Origin: Beijerinckiaceae bacterium
Lineage (GTDB): Bacteria; Pseudomonadota; Alphaproteobacteria; Rhizobiales; Beijerinckiaceae
Assembly (NCBI GenBank): GCA_027531565.1
Contig: JAPZSB010000007.1
Coordinates: 930,001 to 994,000, forward strand
Direction of reading: 5' to 3'
Length of the DNA: 64,000 nucleotides
Made by a program: the position numbers and the translations under genes. Below, piece after piece: positions 45,675-55,725 of the stretch. Each line of letters starts with the position of its first letter. Position 1 is the first letter of the stretch. Under the pieces are notes generated by a model. That model was not told the DNA's origin. It searched no databases and saw only the letters and a program-made list of their open reading frames with translations.

Positions 45675-46184
45675 TCAGGACACCTTGCGGCGCAGCCGCA
45701 CCACGACCTCGACGCGGGCAATCTCCATCCCTTCCGGCGGCTCCGGCAGGTTGCTGACCGCGAGATCGTTGCCGGGGATATCCACCAGCGTATCGCCGCC
45801 CTCGACGAAGAAATGATGGTGGTCTGACGTGTTGGTGTCGAAATAGGTCCGGCCGCCATCCACCGCGATCTCGCGCAGCAGGCCGGCCTGGGTGAACTGG
45901 TTCAGCGTGTTGTAGACCGTCGCGAGCGAGACCGGCACGCGGGCGCGCTGGGCCTCCTCGAACAGGGTCTCCGCCGCGAGATGGCGGTCGCCGCGGCCGA
46001 AGAGCAGCCAGCCGAGGGCGACGCGCTGCCGGGTCGGCCGCAGGCCCGCATCGCGCAGGCGTTCCTTGAGATCATGGACAGGGCATCCGGCAAGACGCAC
46101 CGGCAGGCGCGCCGCTTCCGACGCTGCCTTCGCGCCGTCCAGACCCCGGATCACATTGACCATCCGCGCCACAGGCCGCTCCAT
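45675..46184 (-). CDS. irr: Iron response regulator Irr (Fur family)
   Basis: A 169-residue Fur-family regulator. The start of the conserved region, GCPVHDLKERLRDAGLRPTRQ, contains the Cys-Pro heme-regulatory motif expected of Irr. The DNA-binding helix is VSLATVYNTLNQFTQAGLL. SDHHHFF supplies the histidine triplet for the second heme site. Irr represses or activates iron and heme genes when iron is low, and is destroyed with heme. Its position divergent from fabA is a Rhizobiales hallmark. AGGAAGGG precedes ATG 46184; ATG 46163 is an alternative. Confidence 0.92.
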   Translation of the reverse strand: MERPVARMVNVIRGLDGAKAASEAARLPVRLAGCPVHDLKERLRDAGLRPTRQRVALGWLLFGRGDRHLAAETLFEEAQRARVPVSLATVYNTLNQFTQAGLLREIAVDGGRTYFDTNTSDHHHFFVEGGDTLVDIPGNDLAVSNLPEPPEGMEIARVEVVVRLRRKVS

Positions 46185-46413
46185 CTGATTGCCCTTCCTA
46201 CCTATCGCTTTCACCCCGTCGAAACAAGGTCGTCGGGTCCATCCTGCCGCAAAGGCCTAACGAACACGTATTCGCGCGCGGCTTTCGGCGCAAAAATGCA
46301 GCGAATGTCAAAATTCGATTCAGTGCGGCACGGATTTGCACTAGACGGGAACGGATTTGACCGATTTATGACGTCGAAGGCCGTGCATGGCCATGACGCA
46401 GCGAAGGGCGACA

Positions 46414-46935
46414 ATGAGCAACGAGACGGGCGAGCGGCAATCCAGCTTTTCGTACGAAGAGCTTCTGGCCTGCGGGCGAGGCGAGTTGTTCGGCATGGGC
46501 AATGCCCAGCTTCCCGCGCCGCCGATGCTGATGTTCGACCGGATCGCCCTGATCTCGGAGACCGGCGGCGCCTATGGCAAGGGCGAAATCCGCGCCGAAC
46601 TCGATGTCCGGCCCGATCTCTGGTTCTTCCCGTGCCATTTCAAGGGCGACCCGGTCATGCCGGGCTGCCTCGGCCTCGACGCACTCTGGCAGCTCACGGG
46701 CTTCTTCCTTGGCTGGCTCGGCCTGCCGGGCCGGGGCCGCGCGCTGGGCGTGGGCGAAGTGAAATTCGCCGACCAGGTGCTGCCGAGCGTCAGGAAGGTT
46801 GTGTACGGGGTTGATGTGAAGCGCGTCTTCAAGGGCAAGCTGGTTCTCGGCATCGCCGATGGCTGGCTTGAAGCGGATGGCAAGCGCATCTACACGACGA
46901 CCGACATGCGGGTCGGGCTGTTCCAGCCGACCTGA
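46414..46935 (+). CDS. fabA: 3-hydroxydecanoyl-ACP dehydratase/isomerase
   Basis: A 173-residue hot-dog-fold enzyme that starts anaerobic unsaturated fatty acid synthesis by dehydrating 3-hydroxydecanoyl-ACP and isomerising to the cis-3 product. The active-site histidine is in [24 protein letters not shown] and the Asp in GLDALWQ. C-terminal [15 protein letters not shown] is family-typical. The ATG at 46414 has GAAGGG upstream. It heads the fabA-fabB run, divergent from irr. Confidence 0.96.
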   Translation: MSNETGERQSSFSYEELLACGRGELFGMGNAQLPAPPMLMFDRIALISETGGAYGKGEIRAELDVRPDLWFFPCHFKGDPVMPGCLGLDALWQLTGFFLGWLGLPGRGRALGVGEVKFADQVLPSVRKVVYGVDVKRVFKGKLVLGIADGWLEADGKRIYTTTDMRVGLFQPT

Positions 46936-47025
46936 CCGCCTCTTGCGGAACGGCACCAGACAGGCCACTTGAACCGGGGCGGCCCACGGATCGCGGCCCC
47001 GATGGCGAAAGACGGAGTGAGCAGA

Positions 47026-48246
47026 ATGAGACGCGTTGTCGTCACGGGCATGGGCATCGTTTCGTCCATCGGCAACAATACGCAGGAAGTGCTGGCCTCG
47101 CTGCACGACGCGAAGTCGGGCATCACGCCGGCGGCCGAATTCACCGAGCACGGGTTCCGCAGCCAGGTCTATGGCAAGCCGACGCTGGATCCCTCGACCA
47201 TCCTCGACCGCCGCGCGATGCGCTTCCATGGCGGCGGCTCGGCCTGGAACCAGGTCGCGATGGAGCAGGCGATCCGCGATGCCGGGCTGGAGGAGGCCGA
47301 AGTCTCGAACGAGCGCACCGGCATCATCATGGGATCGGGCGGGCCTTCGACGCGGACCCTGATGGAAGCGATCGACAAGGCGCGCGAAAGCGGCAATTCC
47401 AAGCGCGTCGGCCCGTTCGCGGTGCCGAAGGCGATGTCCTCGACGGCCTCCGCCACGCTGGCGACATGGTTCAAGATCAAGGGCGTGAACTATTCCATCT
47501 CCTCCGCCTGCGCGACCTCGAACCATTGCATCGGCAATGCCTACGAGATGATCCAGTGGGGCAAGCAGGACCGCGTCTTCGCGGGTGGCTGCGAGGAGCT
47601 CGACTGGTCACTCTCCGTCCTGTTCGACGCGATGGGCGCGATGTCCTCGACCTACAATGATTCCACCGCCTCGCGCGCCTATGACAAGAACCGCGACGGG
47701 TTCGTCATTGCCGGCGGCGCGGGCGTGATGGTGCTCGAGGAATACGAGGTGGCCAAGGCACGCGGCGCGCGGATCCTCGCCGAGATCGTCGGCTATGGCG
47801 CGACGTCGGATGGCTATGACATGGTCGCCCCGTCGGGCGAGGGCGCGGTGCGCTGCATGCGCCTTGCGCTCGGCGATCTCAAGGCGCCGATCGATTACAT
47901 CAATCCGCATGGAACTTCGACGCCGGTCGGGGATATCAAGGAAATCGAGGCCGTGCGCGAGGTGTTCGGCGCGAAGGCCCAGTCGATCCCGATTTCCTCG
48001 ACCAAGTCGCTGACGGGGCACAGCCTCGGCGCGACGGGCGTGCAGGAGGCCATCTACTCGGTTCTCATGATGCAGAACGGCTTTGTCTGCGAGAGCGCAC
48101 ATATCACCGAGCTCGACCCCGACATGGCCGACATGAACATCGTCCGGAAACGGATCGACAACGCGAAGCTGGGCCATGTCATGTCGAATTCGTTCGGCTT
48201 CGGCGGCACGAACGCGACCATCATCCTGAAACATCCGGAGGCGTGA
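47026..48246 (+). CDS. fabB: 3-oxoacyl-ACP synthase I (KAS I)
   Basis: A 406-residue condensing enzyme. The catalytic Cys is in [12 protein letters not shown], and the two histidines in [11 protein letters not shown] and [10 protein letters not shown], with Lys in SSTKSLTGH. Together with FabA it elongates the cis-3-decenoyl product toward unsaturated fatty acids. ATG 47026 follows GGAGTGAG; the upstream in-frame start is weak. It is 90 bases past fabA, with a DUF3303 gene 34 bases downstream. Confidence 0.96.
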   Translation: MRRVVVTGMGIVSSIGNNTQEVLASLHDAKSGITPAAEFTEHGFRSQVYGKPTLDPSTILDRRAMRFHGGGSAWNQVAMEQAIRDAGLEEAEVSNERTGIIMGSGGPSTRTLMEAIDKARESGNSKRVGPFAVPKAMSSTASATLATWFKIKGVNYSISSACATSNHCIGNAYEMIQWGKQDRVFAGGCEELDWSLSVLFDAMGAMSSTYNDSTASRAYDKNRDGFVIAGGAGVMVLEEYEVAKARGARILAEIVGYGATSDGYDMVAPSGEGAVRCMRLALGDLKAPIDYINPHGTSTPVGDIKEIEAVREVFGAKAQSIPISSTKSLTGHSLGATGVQEAIYSVLMMQNGFVCESAHITELDPDMADMNIVRKRIDNAKLGHVMSNSFGFGGTNATIILKHPEA

Positions 48247-48280
48247 GGCCCTCGCGCCTCGGCCAACAGGGGAGACGCCG

Positions 48281-48553
48281 ATGCTCTTCATGGTGATCGA
48301 GCATTTCGACCAGGCCCGGGTGAAGGAAATCTATGCCCGCTTCCACGAGAAGGGCCGGATGATCCCGGACGGGCTGACCTATGTCAGCAGCTGGATCTCG
48401 GCGGATTTCTCGCGCTGCTTCCAGGTCATGGAAACGGATGACGTGACCACGCTGCAGGAATGGGTTCTCGCCTGGGGTGATCTCGCCCGGTTCGAAATCG
48501 TGCCGCTGGCCGGGTCCAAGGAGACCTATGCCGCGGTGCAGAAGCATCTCTGA
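48281..48553 (+). CDS. DUF3303 family small protein in the fab operon
   Basis: A 90-residue protein with the DUF3303 pattern: a MLFMVIEHF start, then ARFHEKGRMIPDGLTYVSSW, FQVMETDD and a LAWGDLARFEIVPL end. The fold is probably a ferredoxin-like dimeric alpha/beta barrel as in other small stress-type domains. Function is unknown. It sits between fabB and fabI at 34 and 30 bases, so it is very probably cotranscribed with fatty acid synthesis genes. Confidence 0.85.
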   Translation: MLFMVIEHFDQARVKEIYARFHEKGRMIPDGLTYVSSWISADFSRCFQVMETDDVTTLQEWVLAWGDLARFEIVPLAGSKETYAAVQKHL

Positions 48554-48583
48554 TCCCCGTCAAGAACAAGGAGCCTGGCGCGC

Positions 48584-49393
48584 ATGACGTCGCTGATGGC
48601 AGGAAAGCGCGGCCTCATCATGGGGGTCGCAAACCAGAATTCGATTGCCTGGGGCATTGCCCGCACGCTGGCCGAACATGGCGCGAGCCTGGCCTTCACC
48701 TATCAGGGCGAGGCCCTCGGCAAGCGCGTGAAGCCGCTGGCCGAGAGCCTCGGTTCCAGCCTCGTCCTGCCCTGCGATGTCGAGGACATTGCCTCGGTCG
48801 ATGCGGTGTTCGACAGGCTCAAGGCCGAATGGGGCGGGCTTGATTTCGTGGTCCATGCGATCGGCTTCTCGGACAAGAACGAGCTGAAGGGCCGCTATGC
48901 CGACACGACGCGCGAGAATTTCGTGCGGACGATGGTGATTTCCTGTTTCTCCTTCACCGAAATTGCCCGGCGGGCGGCGGCGCTGATGCCACCGGAAGGC
49001 GGCACCCTGCTGACACTGACCTATGGCGGCGCCAACCGGGTCTCGCCCAATTACAACGTGATGGGCGTGGCAAAGGCGGCGCTGGAAAGCTCGGTGCGCT
49101 ACCTCGCGGCCGATCTCGGCCGCGACAATATTCGCGTCAACGCCATCTCGGCCGGGCCGGTCCGGACGCTGGCGGGCGCGGGCATCACGGATGCCCGGTT
49201 CACCTTCTCCTACCAGACGAAGCATTCGCCGCTGCGGCGGCCGATCACACTCGAGGAACTGGGCGGTTCGGCACTCTACCTGCTCTCGCCCCTCTCGGGC
49301 GGGGTGACAGGCGAGATCCATTATGTCGATTCCGGCTATTCGATCATGAAAATGCCAAGGGCCGAGGACATGAAGGCCGAAGCCGAGGGCTGA
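48584..49393 (+). CDS. fabI: Enoyl-ACP reductase (NADH), FabI type
   Basis: A 269-residue short-chain dehydrogenase-fold enoyl-ACP reductase. The start GLIMGVANQNSIAWGIAR is diagnostic of FabI; the active-site Tyr/Lys segment is LTYGGANRVSPNYNVMGVAKAA. It performs the last step of each fatty acid elongation cycle. An ISAGPVRTLAGAGI segment also matches. Length is normal. It follows DUF3303 by 30 bases and precedes a DsbA-like gene by 22. Confidence 0.96.
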   Translation: MTSLMAGKRGLIMGVANQNSIAWGIARTLAEHGASLAFTYQGEALGKRVKPLAESLGSSLVLPCDVEDIASVDAVFDRLKAEWGGLDFVVHAIGFSDKNELKGRYADTTRENFVRTMVISCFSFTEIARRAAALMPPEGGTLLTLTYGGANRVSPNYNVMGVAKAALESSVRYLAADLGRDNIRVNAISAGPVRTLAGAGITDARFTFSYQTKHSPLRRPITLEELGGSALYLLSPLSGGVTGEIHYVDSGYSIMKMPRAEDMKAEAEG

Positions 49394-49415
49394 GCCCGGC
49401 CCTAAGGAGCAGAGC

Positions 49416-50069
49416 ATGATCTCCCGTCGAATCCTCTTGGCCGGCCTTGCCGGCGTTTCTGCTTCAGGCCTTCCCGCAATGGCCGTTGCACAGGCGAACC
49501 AACCGGAATTCTATCCGGTGCCGGTCGAGCTGATTGCCAATCTCGAGCGCCTGCAGGGCGCGGTGACGCTGGGCCCGCGCAATGCCGATATCCGCCTCTA
49601 TGAATTCTTCGACTATAATTGCGGCTGGTGCCGCCGGACCTCGGTGGATTCCCGCGCGCTGATCAAGGCGAACAGGGACCTCGCGGTGGTGCTGGTCAAT
49701 TATGCCGTACTGGGCATTCCCTCGATCAGCGCGACGCGGGTGGCCCTCGCCTTCTCGCGGCAGAAGGCGGACCGCTATCTCGATTTCCACGAGGCCCTGT
49801 TCCGGCGCCGCGGTACGATCGATGGCCAGATCGCGATGGATGTGGCCGGCTCCTTCGGTGTGGACCGCAAGCGCCTGCTCGAGGATGCGGATTCCGATGC
49901 CGTGACCGCCGCGATGCGTGCGGCATCGCAGCTCGGCTCGACCCTCGGCTTCCAGGCGACGCCGTCCTACCTTGTCGGAACCGAGGGATTCACCGGCTTC
50001 CTCGATCGCGCGGCCAAGCAGAAGGCCGTGGACGCCTGGCGGCGTTGCGAGAAGACGCGCTGCGCCTGA
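49416..50069 (+). CDS. DsbA family thiol:disulfide oxidoreductase
   Basis: A 217-residue exported thioredoxin-fold protein. The signal peptide carries twin arginines (SRRILLAGLAGVSASGLPA). The active site CGWC lies in FFDYNCGWCRRT at about residue 68, and the cis-proline in ATPSYLVGTEG. A helical insert separates them, typical of the DsbA/Com1-like group. It should oxidise or isomerise disulfides in the periplasm. It follows fabI by 22 bases but its function is unrelated; it may simply share the transcript. Confidence 0.88.
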   Translation: MISRRILLAGLAGVSASGLPAMAVAQANQPEFYPVPVELIANLERLQGAVTLGPRNADIRLYEFFDYNCGWCRRTSVDSRALIKANRDLAVVLVNYAVLGIPSISATRVALAFSRQKADRYLDFHEALFRRRGTIDGQIAMDVAGSFGVDRKRLLEDADSDAVTAAMRAASQLGSTLGFQATPSYLVGTEGFTGFLDRAAKQKAVDAWRRCEKTRCA

Positions 50070-50831
50070 TCAGAAGCCGGGCAGGCGGAGCCCGGCCGCC
50101 CGACGGAGCAGATCGATCGCGATCAGGGTCAGCACGACTTTCAGGATGGTCTGGAACAGGCGCTCGGGCATCTTTTCGAGCAACCGCGTGCCCATCACCG
50201 TGCCGATGAAGCCGCTGACGACCATGGCTGCGATCAGCGGCAGCCAGGGAACAAGCGCCACGCCGATCAGGCTGAAGGCCAGAACCTTCAGCAGATGCTG
50301 CGCCGTCATCATCACGGCATGGGTGGCGATCAGGCCCTTCCGGTCGAGCTTGAGCGGCAGCAGCAGAGCCTGCACGAAGGAGCCTGTCGCCCCGACAAAC
50401 ATGGTCAGGACCGAGGCAAAGCCACCGCCGACCACGAGACCGGCCGAGGACAGGCCGGGAATCTGCGGTTTCGGCACCCAGACCATCGCCAGGATGAAAA
50501 GCCCGAGCAGGCCGAGGAGGATGCGCTCGGGCAGGCTGACGAAGAGCCACGCGCCGAGGGCGACACCCGCCAGCGCGCCGATGAGGAAGCGCGCCACGGC
50601 AGGCCAATGCGCATGCTTGCGCTGAAGGATGGCGCGGCCGAGATTCGAGCCGACCTGCACCACGCCGTGGACGGCGATCACGACATTCGGCGCAACCGTG
50701 CCGGCCAGCGCGCCCAGCATCGCCACCCCTCCGCCGATGCCGAAGGCCGCCGTGAGCGCGGAGGTGAAGAACGAGACGCCGATCAGCAGCAGGGCCGTCG
50801 CCAGATCGATGCCCGGCGGCAGGAAGATCAT
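50070..50831 (-). CDS. TauE/SafE family permease
   Basis: A 253-residue membrane protein of the TauE/SafE (DUF81) family with about eight spans. Residues 9-30 and the GIGGGVAMLGAL region are the first repeat; VGGGFASVLTMFVGATGSFVQ is the second. Members export or import sulfite, sulfoacetate and other organosulfur anions. The start overlaps the COG4091 oxidoreductase stop by 4 bases (ATGA), so they are co-expressed and may treat the same metabolite. The anion is unknown. Confidence 0.88.
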   Translation of the reverse strand: MIFLPPGIDLATALLLIGVSFFTSALTAAFGIGGGVAMLGALAGTVAPNVVIAVHGVVQVGSNLGRAILQRKHAHWPAVARFLIGALAGVALGAWLFVSLPERILLGLLGLFILAMVWVPKPQIPGLSSAGLVVGGGFASVLTMFVGATGSFVQALLLPLKLDRKGLIATHAVMMTAQHLLKVLAFSLIGVALVPWLPLIAAMVVSGFIGTVMGTRLLEKMPERLFQTILKVVLTLIAIDLLRRAAGLRLPGF

Positions 50832-52165
50832 GGCCCCCCCCAGATGAGGGCATCCATCTCGGTGCGCATCTGCAGCAGCACGGAATCGGCGGGCAAGCTG
50901 ACCTTGTCCCGCGTGATCAGCTCGCCCTTGGCGATCGGGGCGATCACCGTGCCGCCATGAAGCATGCCGACCGGCCAGGCGCGGGCGGCACGGGCATCGG
51001 CGACCGTGAGCGTGAAGGAGCGGTAGCAGGTCTCGCCGATGGCATCGAGCCGTTCGCCGGGCGCCAGCGCCCGCTTGGCCCGGGCACAGACCTCGGCACT
51101 CGGGACCGGCAGCGGGAACATCTCCGCCTCGCCATACAGCACGGCCCGCGCGGCCGAGAGCGGGACTTCCAGGCTGGTCAGATGATGCGGACGGTAAAAG
51201 GTGTAATAGGGCCCCTCGCCGCCCATTTTCAGGTCATGCATCCGCTCGCAGAGGCGCGGATGGTCCATCTCGACCACGATGAAGACACCGGGTGCCACGC
51301 CCTTGCCGACCGTGTAATCGACCACGCCCTTGCGCGAAAGGATGCCGCCATCGGCCTTCGGCACCAGCACCTTCTCCAGCATGGCGAGGGTCGCTTCCGG
51401 CCCGTGCATGCCCGGCACGTCGATGGTGAGCCCGGTGGCGTTGGCGATGGCCGCCATTTCCACCATCGTCTTGGACCCGTCGACGAACTCGACCAGCATG
51501 CGCGGATTCATGTTCCGGCGCTCGGCCTCGGCGCGGTAATCATCCGGCACCGCATCCGGGTTGAAAGGATTGTTCTTGCCCTTGCCGGCAGCGATCACAG
51601 GGTAGCCGAGCGCGGTGGCGAAGTTGATCAGCTCCATCGTCGCGGTCGGCTCGTCGCCGGCGCCGATCGTGTAGACGATGCCGGCCTGATCCGCCTCGCG
51701 CTTGAGAAGGGGGCCGATCGTCACATCGGCTTCGACATTCATCATGACGAGATGCTTGCCCTGCCGGATGGTCGCGCGGCCGAGTTCAGCGCCGGCGGCC
51801 GGGCGACCGGTCGCGTCGATGACGACATCGATCAGGCCGCTGCGCAGCATGGTATGGGCATCGTCGATGATCGCGATCCGGCCCGCCTCGATGGCGCGGT
51901 CAAGCGCGGGCAGGCCGTCAACGGGAATGCCGAGTTCAGCCGGCAGCCGGGCGATACGGATTGCCTCCTGCGCGTTCCGGCCGGAACGATCGACAATCGC
52001 CCCGATCCGCATGCCCTGCATCCGGGCGATCTGGGTGACGAGATCGGTCCCCATCTCGCCGCACCCGATCACCCCGACCCGGATCGGCTGGCCGGATTCC
52101 TCCCGGGCCGCAAGATCCGCTGCCAGACCGCGCGCCGCAATTCCCGGCGCCTGTCGCATCGTCAT
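50828..52165 (-). CDS. NAD(P)-dependent oxidoreductase, COG4091 type, with SAF domain
   Basis: A 445-residue predicted homoserine-dehydrogenase-like enzyme. The nucleotide-binding motif is IRVGVIGCGEMGTDLVTQIA (residues about 28-48). A conserved middle region contains TIGAGDEPTATMELINFA and AAGKGKNNPFNPDA. The C-terminal SAF domain begins near LHGGTVIAPIAKGELITRDKV. It is not a true ThrA; substrates of this group include four-carbon or branched sugar-acid intermediates in some bacteria. Coupled with the TauE permease downstream. Substrate unknown. Confidence 0.75.
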   Translation of the reverse strand: MTMRQAPGIAARGLAADLAAREESGQPIRVGVIGCGEMGTDLVTQIARMQGMRIGAIVDRSGRNAQEAIRIARLPAELGIPVDGLPALDRAIEAGRIAIIDDAHTMLRSGLIDVVIDATGRPAAGAELGRATIRQGKHLVMMNVEADVTIGPLLKREADQAGIVYTIGAGDEPTATMELINFATALGYPVIAAGKGKNNPFNPDAVPDDYRAEAERRNMNPRMLVEFVDGSKTMVEMAAIANATGLTIDVPGMHGPEATLAMLEKVLVPKADGGILSRKGVVDYTVGKGVAPGVFIVVEMDHPRLCERMHDLKMGGEGPYYTFYRPHHLTSLEVPLSAARAVLYGEAEMFPLPVPSAEVCARAKRALAPGERLDAIGETCYRSFTLTVADARAARAWPVGMLHGGTVIAPIAKGELITRDKVSLPADSVLLQMRTEMDALIWGGP

Positions 52166-52251
52166 GATATCCCCAAGCGTCCTCGGGCGTTGTCATCGCC
52201 CTTTCCTGCCGAGGGACGGTTTTTTGCCAGCGCTGTCAATCGCAAAAAGGG

Positions 52252-55200
52252 TCAGGCCATCACAATCAGGAGGTCCTTCGCATCCACCTGGCCGTGCGGC
52301 TTGATCAGCACTTCGGCGATCGTGCCGTCGCTGGCGGCATGGATCGCCGTCTCCATTTTCATCGCCTCGAGCGTGAGCAGGATGTCGCCGGCCTTGACGG
52401 CCTGCCCCGGCTCGACCGCCACGGACGAGACCGAGCCCGGCATCGGCGCGGAGACATGCTTGGAATTGCCATCCTCGGCCTTGCGGCGGGCAGTGACCTT
52501 CGCCGCCGCCGAGCGGTTCGGCACCTTGATGATGCGCGGCTGGCCGTTGAGCTCGAAGAAGACCTTGACCTGCCCCTCGTCATCCGTGGCACCGATGGTC
52601 TGGAGGCGGACAACCAGCGTCTTGCCCCGCTCGATCTCGATCGTGGCATCGTCATTGGGCTTCATGCCGTAGAAATAGATCTTGGTCGGCAGTACCGAGA
52701 CCGGGCCATAGCGCTCCTGCAGGTTCGCGAAATCCACGAAAACCTTGGGATACATCAGGTAGGAGGCCAGCTCGTCATCATTGACGGGGCGGCCGATCTT
52801 CGCCTCGACCTCGGCCTTGGCCGCATCGAGATCCTTGGGTTCGAGCAGGGATCCGGGCCGGACGGTGATCGGCTTTTCCGCCTTCAGTGCCTTCTTCTGG
52901 AGCGCCGACGGCCATCCGCCCGGCGGCTGGCCGAGATCGCCGCGCAGCATCTCGACCACGGAAGCGGGGAAGGCCACTTCCCGGGCGGGGTCGAGGATGT
53001 CGGCCGGTGTGAGGCCCTGGCTGACCATCATGAGCGCCAGATCCCCGACCACCTTGGACGAAGGCGTGACCTTGACGATATCGCCGAACAGGTCATTCGC
53101 GGCGCGATAAGCCTTGGCGACCTCGTGCCAGCGTGTCTCCAGCCCGAGCGAGCGGGCCTGTTCCTTGAGGTTGGTGAACTGGCCGCCCGGCATCTCGTGC
53201 AGGTAGACTTCCGAAGCGCCGCATTTCAGGTCGCTCTCGAAGGCCGCATACTGCGTGCGCACGGCTTCCCAGTAGAAGCTGATCTGGCGGATCGCCTCGG
53301 GGTCGAGGCCGGTGCCCCTTGTCGTCATGGCGAGCGCCTCGACGATCGAGCCGAGGCAGGGCTGCGAGGTCGTGCCACTCATCGCGTCCATCGCGCAATC
53401 GACAATGTCGACACCCGCATCCACGGCTGCGAGGATCGACGCCGCTGCGATGCCGGACGTGTCATGCGTGTGGAAATGGATCGGCAGGCCGACCTCTTCC
53501 TTGAGCGCCTTGATCAGGATGCGGGCGGCAGCCGGCTTGAGCAGGCCCGCCATGTCCTTCAGGCCGAGGATATGGCACCCCGCCTTCTCGAGCTGCTTCG
53601 CAAGGTCGACATAGTACTTGATCGGGTATTTGGCGCGGGCAGGATCGAGGATGTCGCCGGTATAGCAAATCGCGCCTTCGGCAAGCTTGCCCGAGCGCAG
53701 CACCGCGTCGATGGAGACGCGCATGTTCTCGACCCAGTTCAGGCAGTCGAAGATACGGAACAGGTCCATCCCGGCTTCGGCGGCACGATCAACGAAGTCG
53801 CGGACCACATTGTCCGGATAATTGGTGTAGCCGACGCCGTTCGCGCCGCGCAGCAGCATCTGCGTCAGGATGTTCGGCACGCGCTCGCGGACAAGGCGCA
53901 GCCGCTCCCACGGATCCTCCTGCAGGAAGCGCATCGCCACGTCGAACGTGGCGCCGCCCCAGCATTCGAGGCTGAAGAGCTGCGGAAGGCCTCCCGCATA
54001 GGCCGGGGCGATGGCGGCAATGTCGAAGGTGCGCATGCGGGTGGCCAGCAGGGACTGGTGGCCGTCACGCATGGTCGTGTCGGTGATCAGGACCCGACGT
54101 TCACCCCGGATCCATTCGGCGAAGCCACGCGGGCCGAGCTGGTCGAGCTTCTGGCGCGTGCCGAACACCACCTCGCCGGCGAAGGTGGGCGGCACCGGCA
54201 CGCGGGCATCCGCGGGCGGGCGCGGCCGATCCCGCGTTTCGGGATGCCCGTTGACCGAGACATCGGCGATATAGGTCAGCAGCTTGGTCGCCCGGTCCTT
54301 GCGGCGCTCCTGCCGGAAGAGCTCCGGCGTCTCGTCGATGAAACGGGTCGTGTATTCGTTGGCGAGGAATTTCGGATGGGCCAGCACCGCCTCGAGGAAG
54401 GTGAGGTTGGTCGCCACGCCGCGGATCCGGTATTCGCGCAGGGCGCGATCCATGCGCATCACGGCCTCGCGCGGCGTCGGCGCCCAGGCCGTGACCTTTT
54501 CGAGCATCGGATCATAGTAGCGGGTGACGATGGCGCCCGAATAGGCCGTACCGCCATCGATGCGGATGCCGAAGCCCATGGCGCCGCGATAGGCGGTGAT
54601 CCGGCCGTAATCCGGGATGAAGTTGTTCTCCGGGTTCTCGGTGGTGATCCGGCATTGCAGGGCATGGCCGTCGAGCCGGATGCCGGCCTGGTCCGGAACC
54701 CCCGTCTTCAGCGTGCCTTCGGCATCGCGCGCGCCGATGGCATGGCCCTCGAGAATGCGGATCTGCGCCTTCACGATGTCGAGGCCGGTGACGACCTCGG
54801 TCACGGTGTGCTCGACCTGGATGCGTGGATTGACCTCGATGAAATAGAATTTGCCGGTCTCGGCATCGAGCAGGAATTCCACCGTGCCGGCGCCGACATA
54901 TTCGGTGGCGCGGCCGATCCGCAGGGCGGCGGCGCAGAGGGCCTGGCGGGTGGCCTCGTCGAGATAGGGCGCCGGGGCGCGTTCGATGACCTTCTGGTTG
55001 CGGCGCTGGATCGAGCAATCCCGCTCGAAGAGATGGACCAGATTGCCGTGCCGGTCACCGAGGATCTGCACCTCGACATGGCGGGCGCGGCGGACCAGCT
55101 TCTCCAGATAGACCTCGTCCTTGCCGAACGCGGCGCGGGCCTCGCGCTTGGCGGTGAAGACGGCGTCGAGCAGCCCGTCCTCGCTCTCGATCGGGCGCAT

Positions 55201-55725
55201 GCCGCGGCCACCGCCGCCCCAGCTCGCCTTGAGCATGACGGGATAGCCGATCTCGGCCGCAAGGCGCTTGATCTCGGCCGGATCATCCGGCAGCGGCGGC
55301 GTGGCCGGCATAACCGGCACCTCGACCGACTGGGCGAGGTTGCGGGCATCGACCTTGTTGCCGAGCTGGCGCAGCGTTTCCGGTGACGGGCCGATGAAGA
55401 TGATCCCGGCCTCCGCGCAGGCCTCGGCGAATTCCGGGCTTTCCGACAGGAAGCCATAGCCCGGATGGATGGCATCCGCCCCGGCCTCGCGGGCGACGCG
55501 GATCACCTCGGGGATGGAGAGATAGGCCTCAAGCGGGCCGAGCGGTTTGGCGAGATGCGGGCCGCGGCCGACGAGATAGGCCTCGTCCGCCTTGAAACGA
55601 TGCAGCGCGAGCTTGTCCTCCTCGGCATAGATCGCGATGGTGCGGATGCCGAGTTCCGTTGCGGCCCGGAAGACCCGGATCGCAATTTCGCTGCGGTTGG
55701 CGACGAGAAGACGACGGATCGGCAT
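52252..55725 (-). CDS. pyc: Pyruvate carboxylase
   Basis: A 1157-residue single-chain pyruvate carboxylase making oxaloacetate from pyruvate and bicarbonate. Domains in order: biotin carboxylase (about 1-460; ATP-grasp loop GGGGRGM), carboxyltransferase (about 540-820; TTMRDGHQSLLATRMRT, HFHTHDTSG), allosteric/tetramerisation region, and biotin carrier ending with the LEAMKMET biotin site. Full length agrees with the family. ATG 55725 follows GGGGGAG. It supports anaplerosis beside the glyoxylate shunt. Confidence 0.97.
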   Translation of the reverse strand: MPIRRLLVANRSEIAIRVFRAATELGIRTIAIYAEEDKLALHRFKADEAYLVGRGPHLAKPLGPLEAYLSIPEVIRVAREAGADAIHPGYGFLSESPEFAEACAEAGIIFIGPSPETLRQLGNKVDARNLAQSVEVPVMPATPPLPDDPAEIKRLAAEIGYPVMLKASWGGGGRGMRPIESEDGLLDAVFTAKREARAAFGKDEVYLEKLVRRARHVEVQILGDRHGNLVHLFERDCSIQRRNQKVIERAPAPYLDEATRQALCAAALRIGRATEYVGAGTVEFLLDAETGKFYFIEVNPRIQVEHTVTEVVTGLDIVKAQIRILEGHAIGARDAEGTLKTGVPDQAGIRLDGHALQCRITTENPENNFIPDYGRITAYRGAMGFGIRIDGGTAYSGAIVTRYYDPMLEKVTAWAPTPREAVMRMDRALREYRIRGVATNLTFLEAVLAHPKFLANEYTTRFIDETPELFRQERRKDRATKLLTYIADVSVNGHPETRDRPRPPADARVPVPPTFAGEVVFGTRQKLDQLGPRGFAEWIRGERRVLITDTTMRDGHQSLLATRMRTFDIAAIAPAYAGGLPQLFSLECWGGATFDVAMRFLQEDPWERLRLVRERVPNILTQMLLRGANGVGYTNYPDNVVRDFVDRAAEAGMDLFRIFDCLNWVENMRVSIDAVLRSGKLAEGAICYTGDILDPARAKYPIKYYVDLAKQLEKAGCHILGLKDMAGLLKPAAARILIKALKEEVGLPIHFHTHDTSGIAAASILAAVDAGVDIVDCAMDAMSGTTSQPCLGSIVEALAMTTRGTGLDPEAIRQISFYWEAVRTQYAAFESDLKCGASEVYLHEMPGGQFTNLKEQARSLGLETRWHEVAKAYRAANDLFGDIVKVTPSSKVVGDLALMMVSQGLTPADILDPAREVAFPASVVEMLRGDLGQPPGGWPSALQKKALKAEKPITVRPGSLLEPKDLDAAKAEVEAKIGRPVNDDELASYLMYPKVFVDFANLQERYGPVSVLPTKIYFYGMKPNDDATIEIERGKTLVVRLQTIGATDDEGQVKVFFELNGQPRIIKVPNRSAAAKVTARRKAEDGNSKHVSAPMPGSVSSVAVEPGQAVKAGDILLTLEAMKMETAIHAASDGTIAEVLIKPHGQVDAKDLLIVMA

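Noticed and set aside
52294-55386. A 1030-codon plus-strand frame antisense to pyruvate carboxylase
   Set aside because: Low-complexity shadow of a complete, motif-rich pyc gene.
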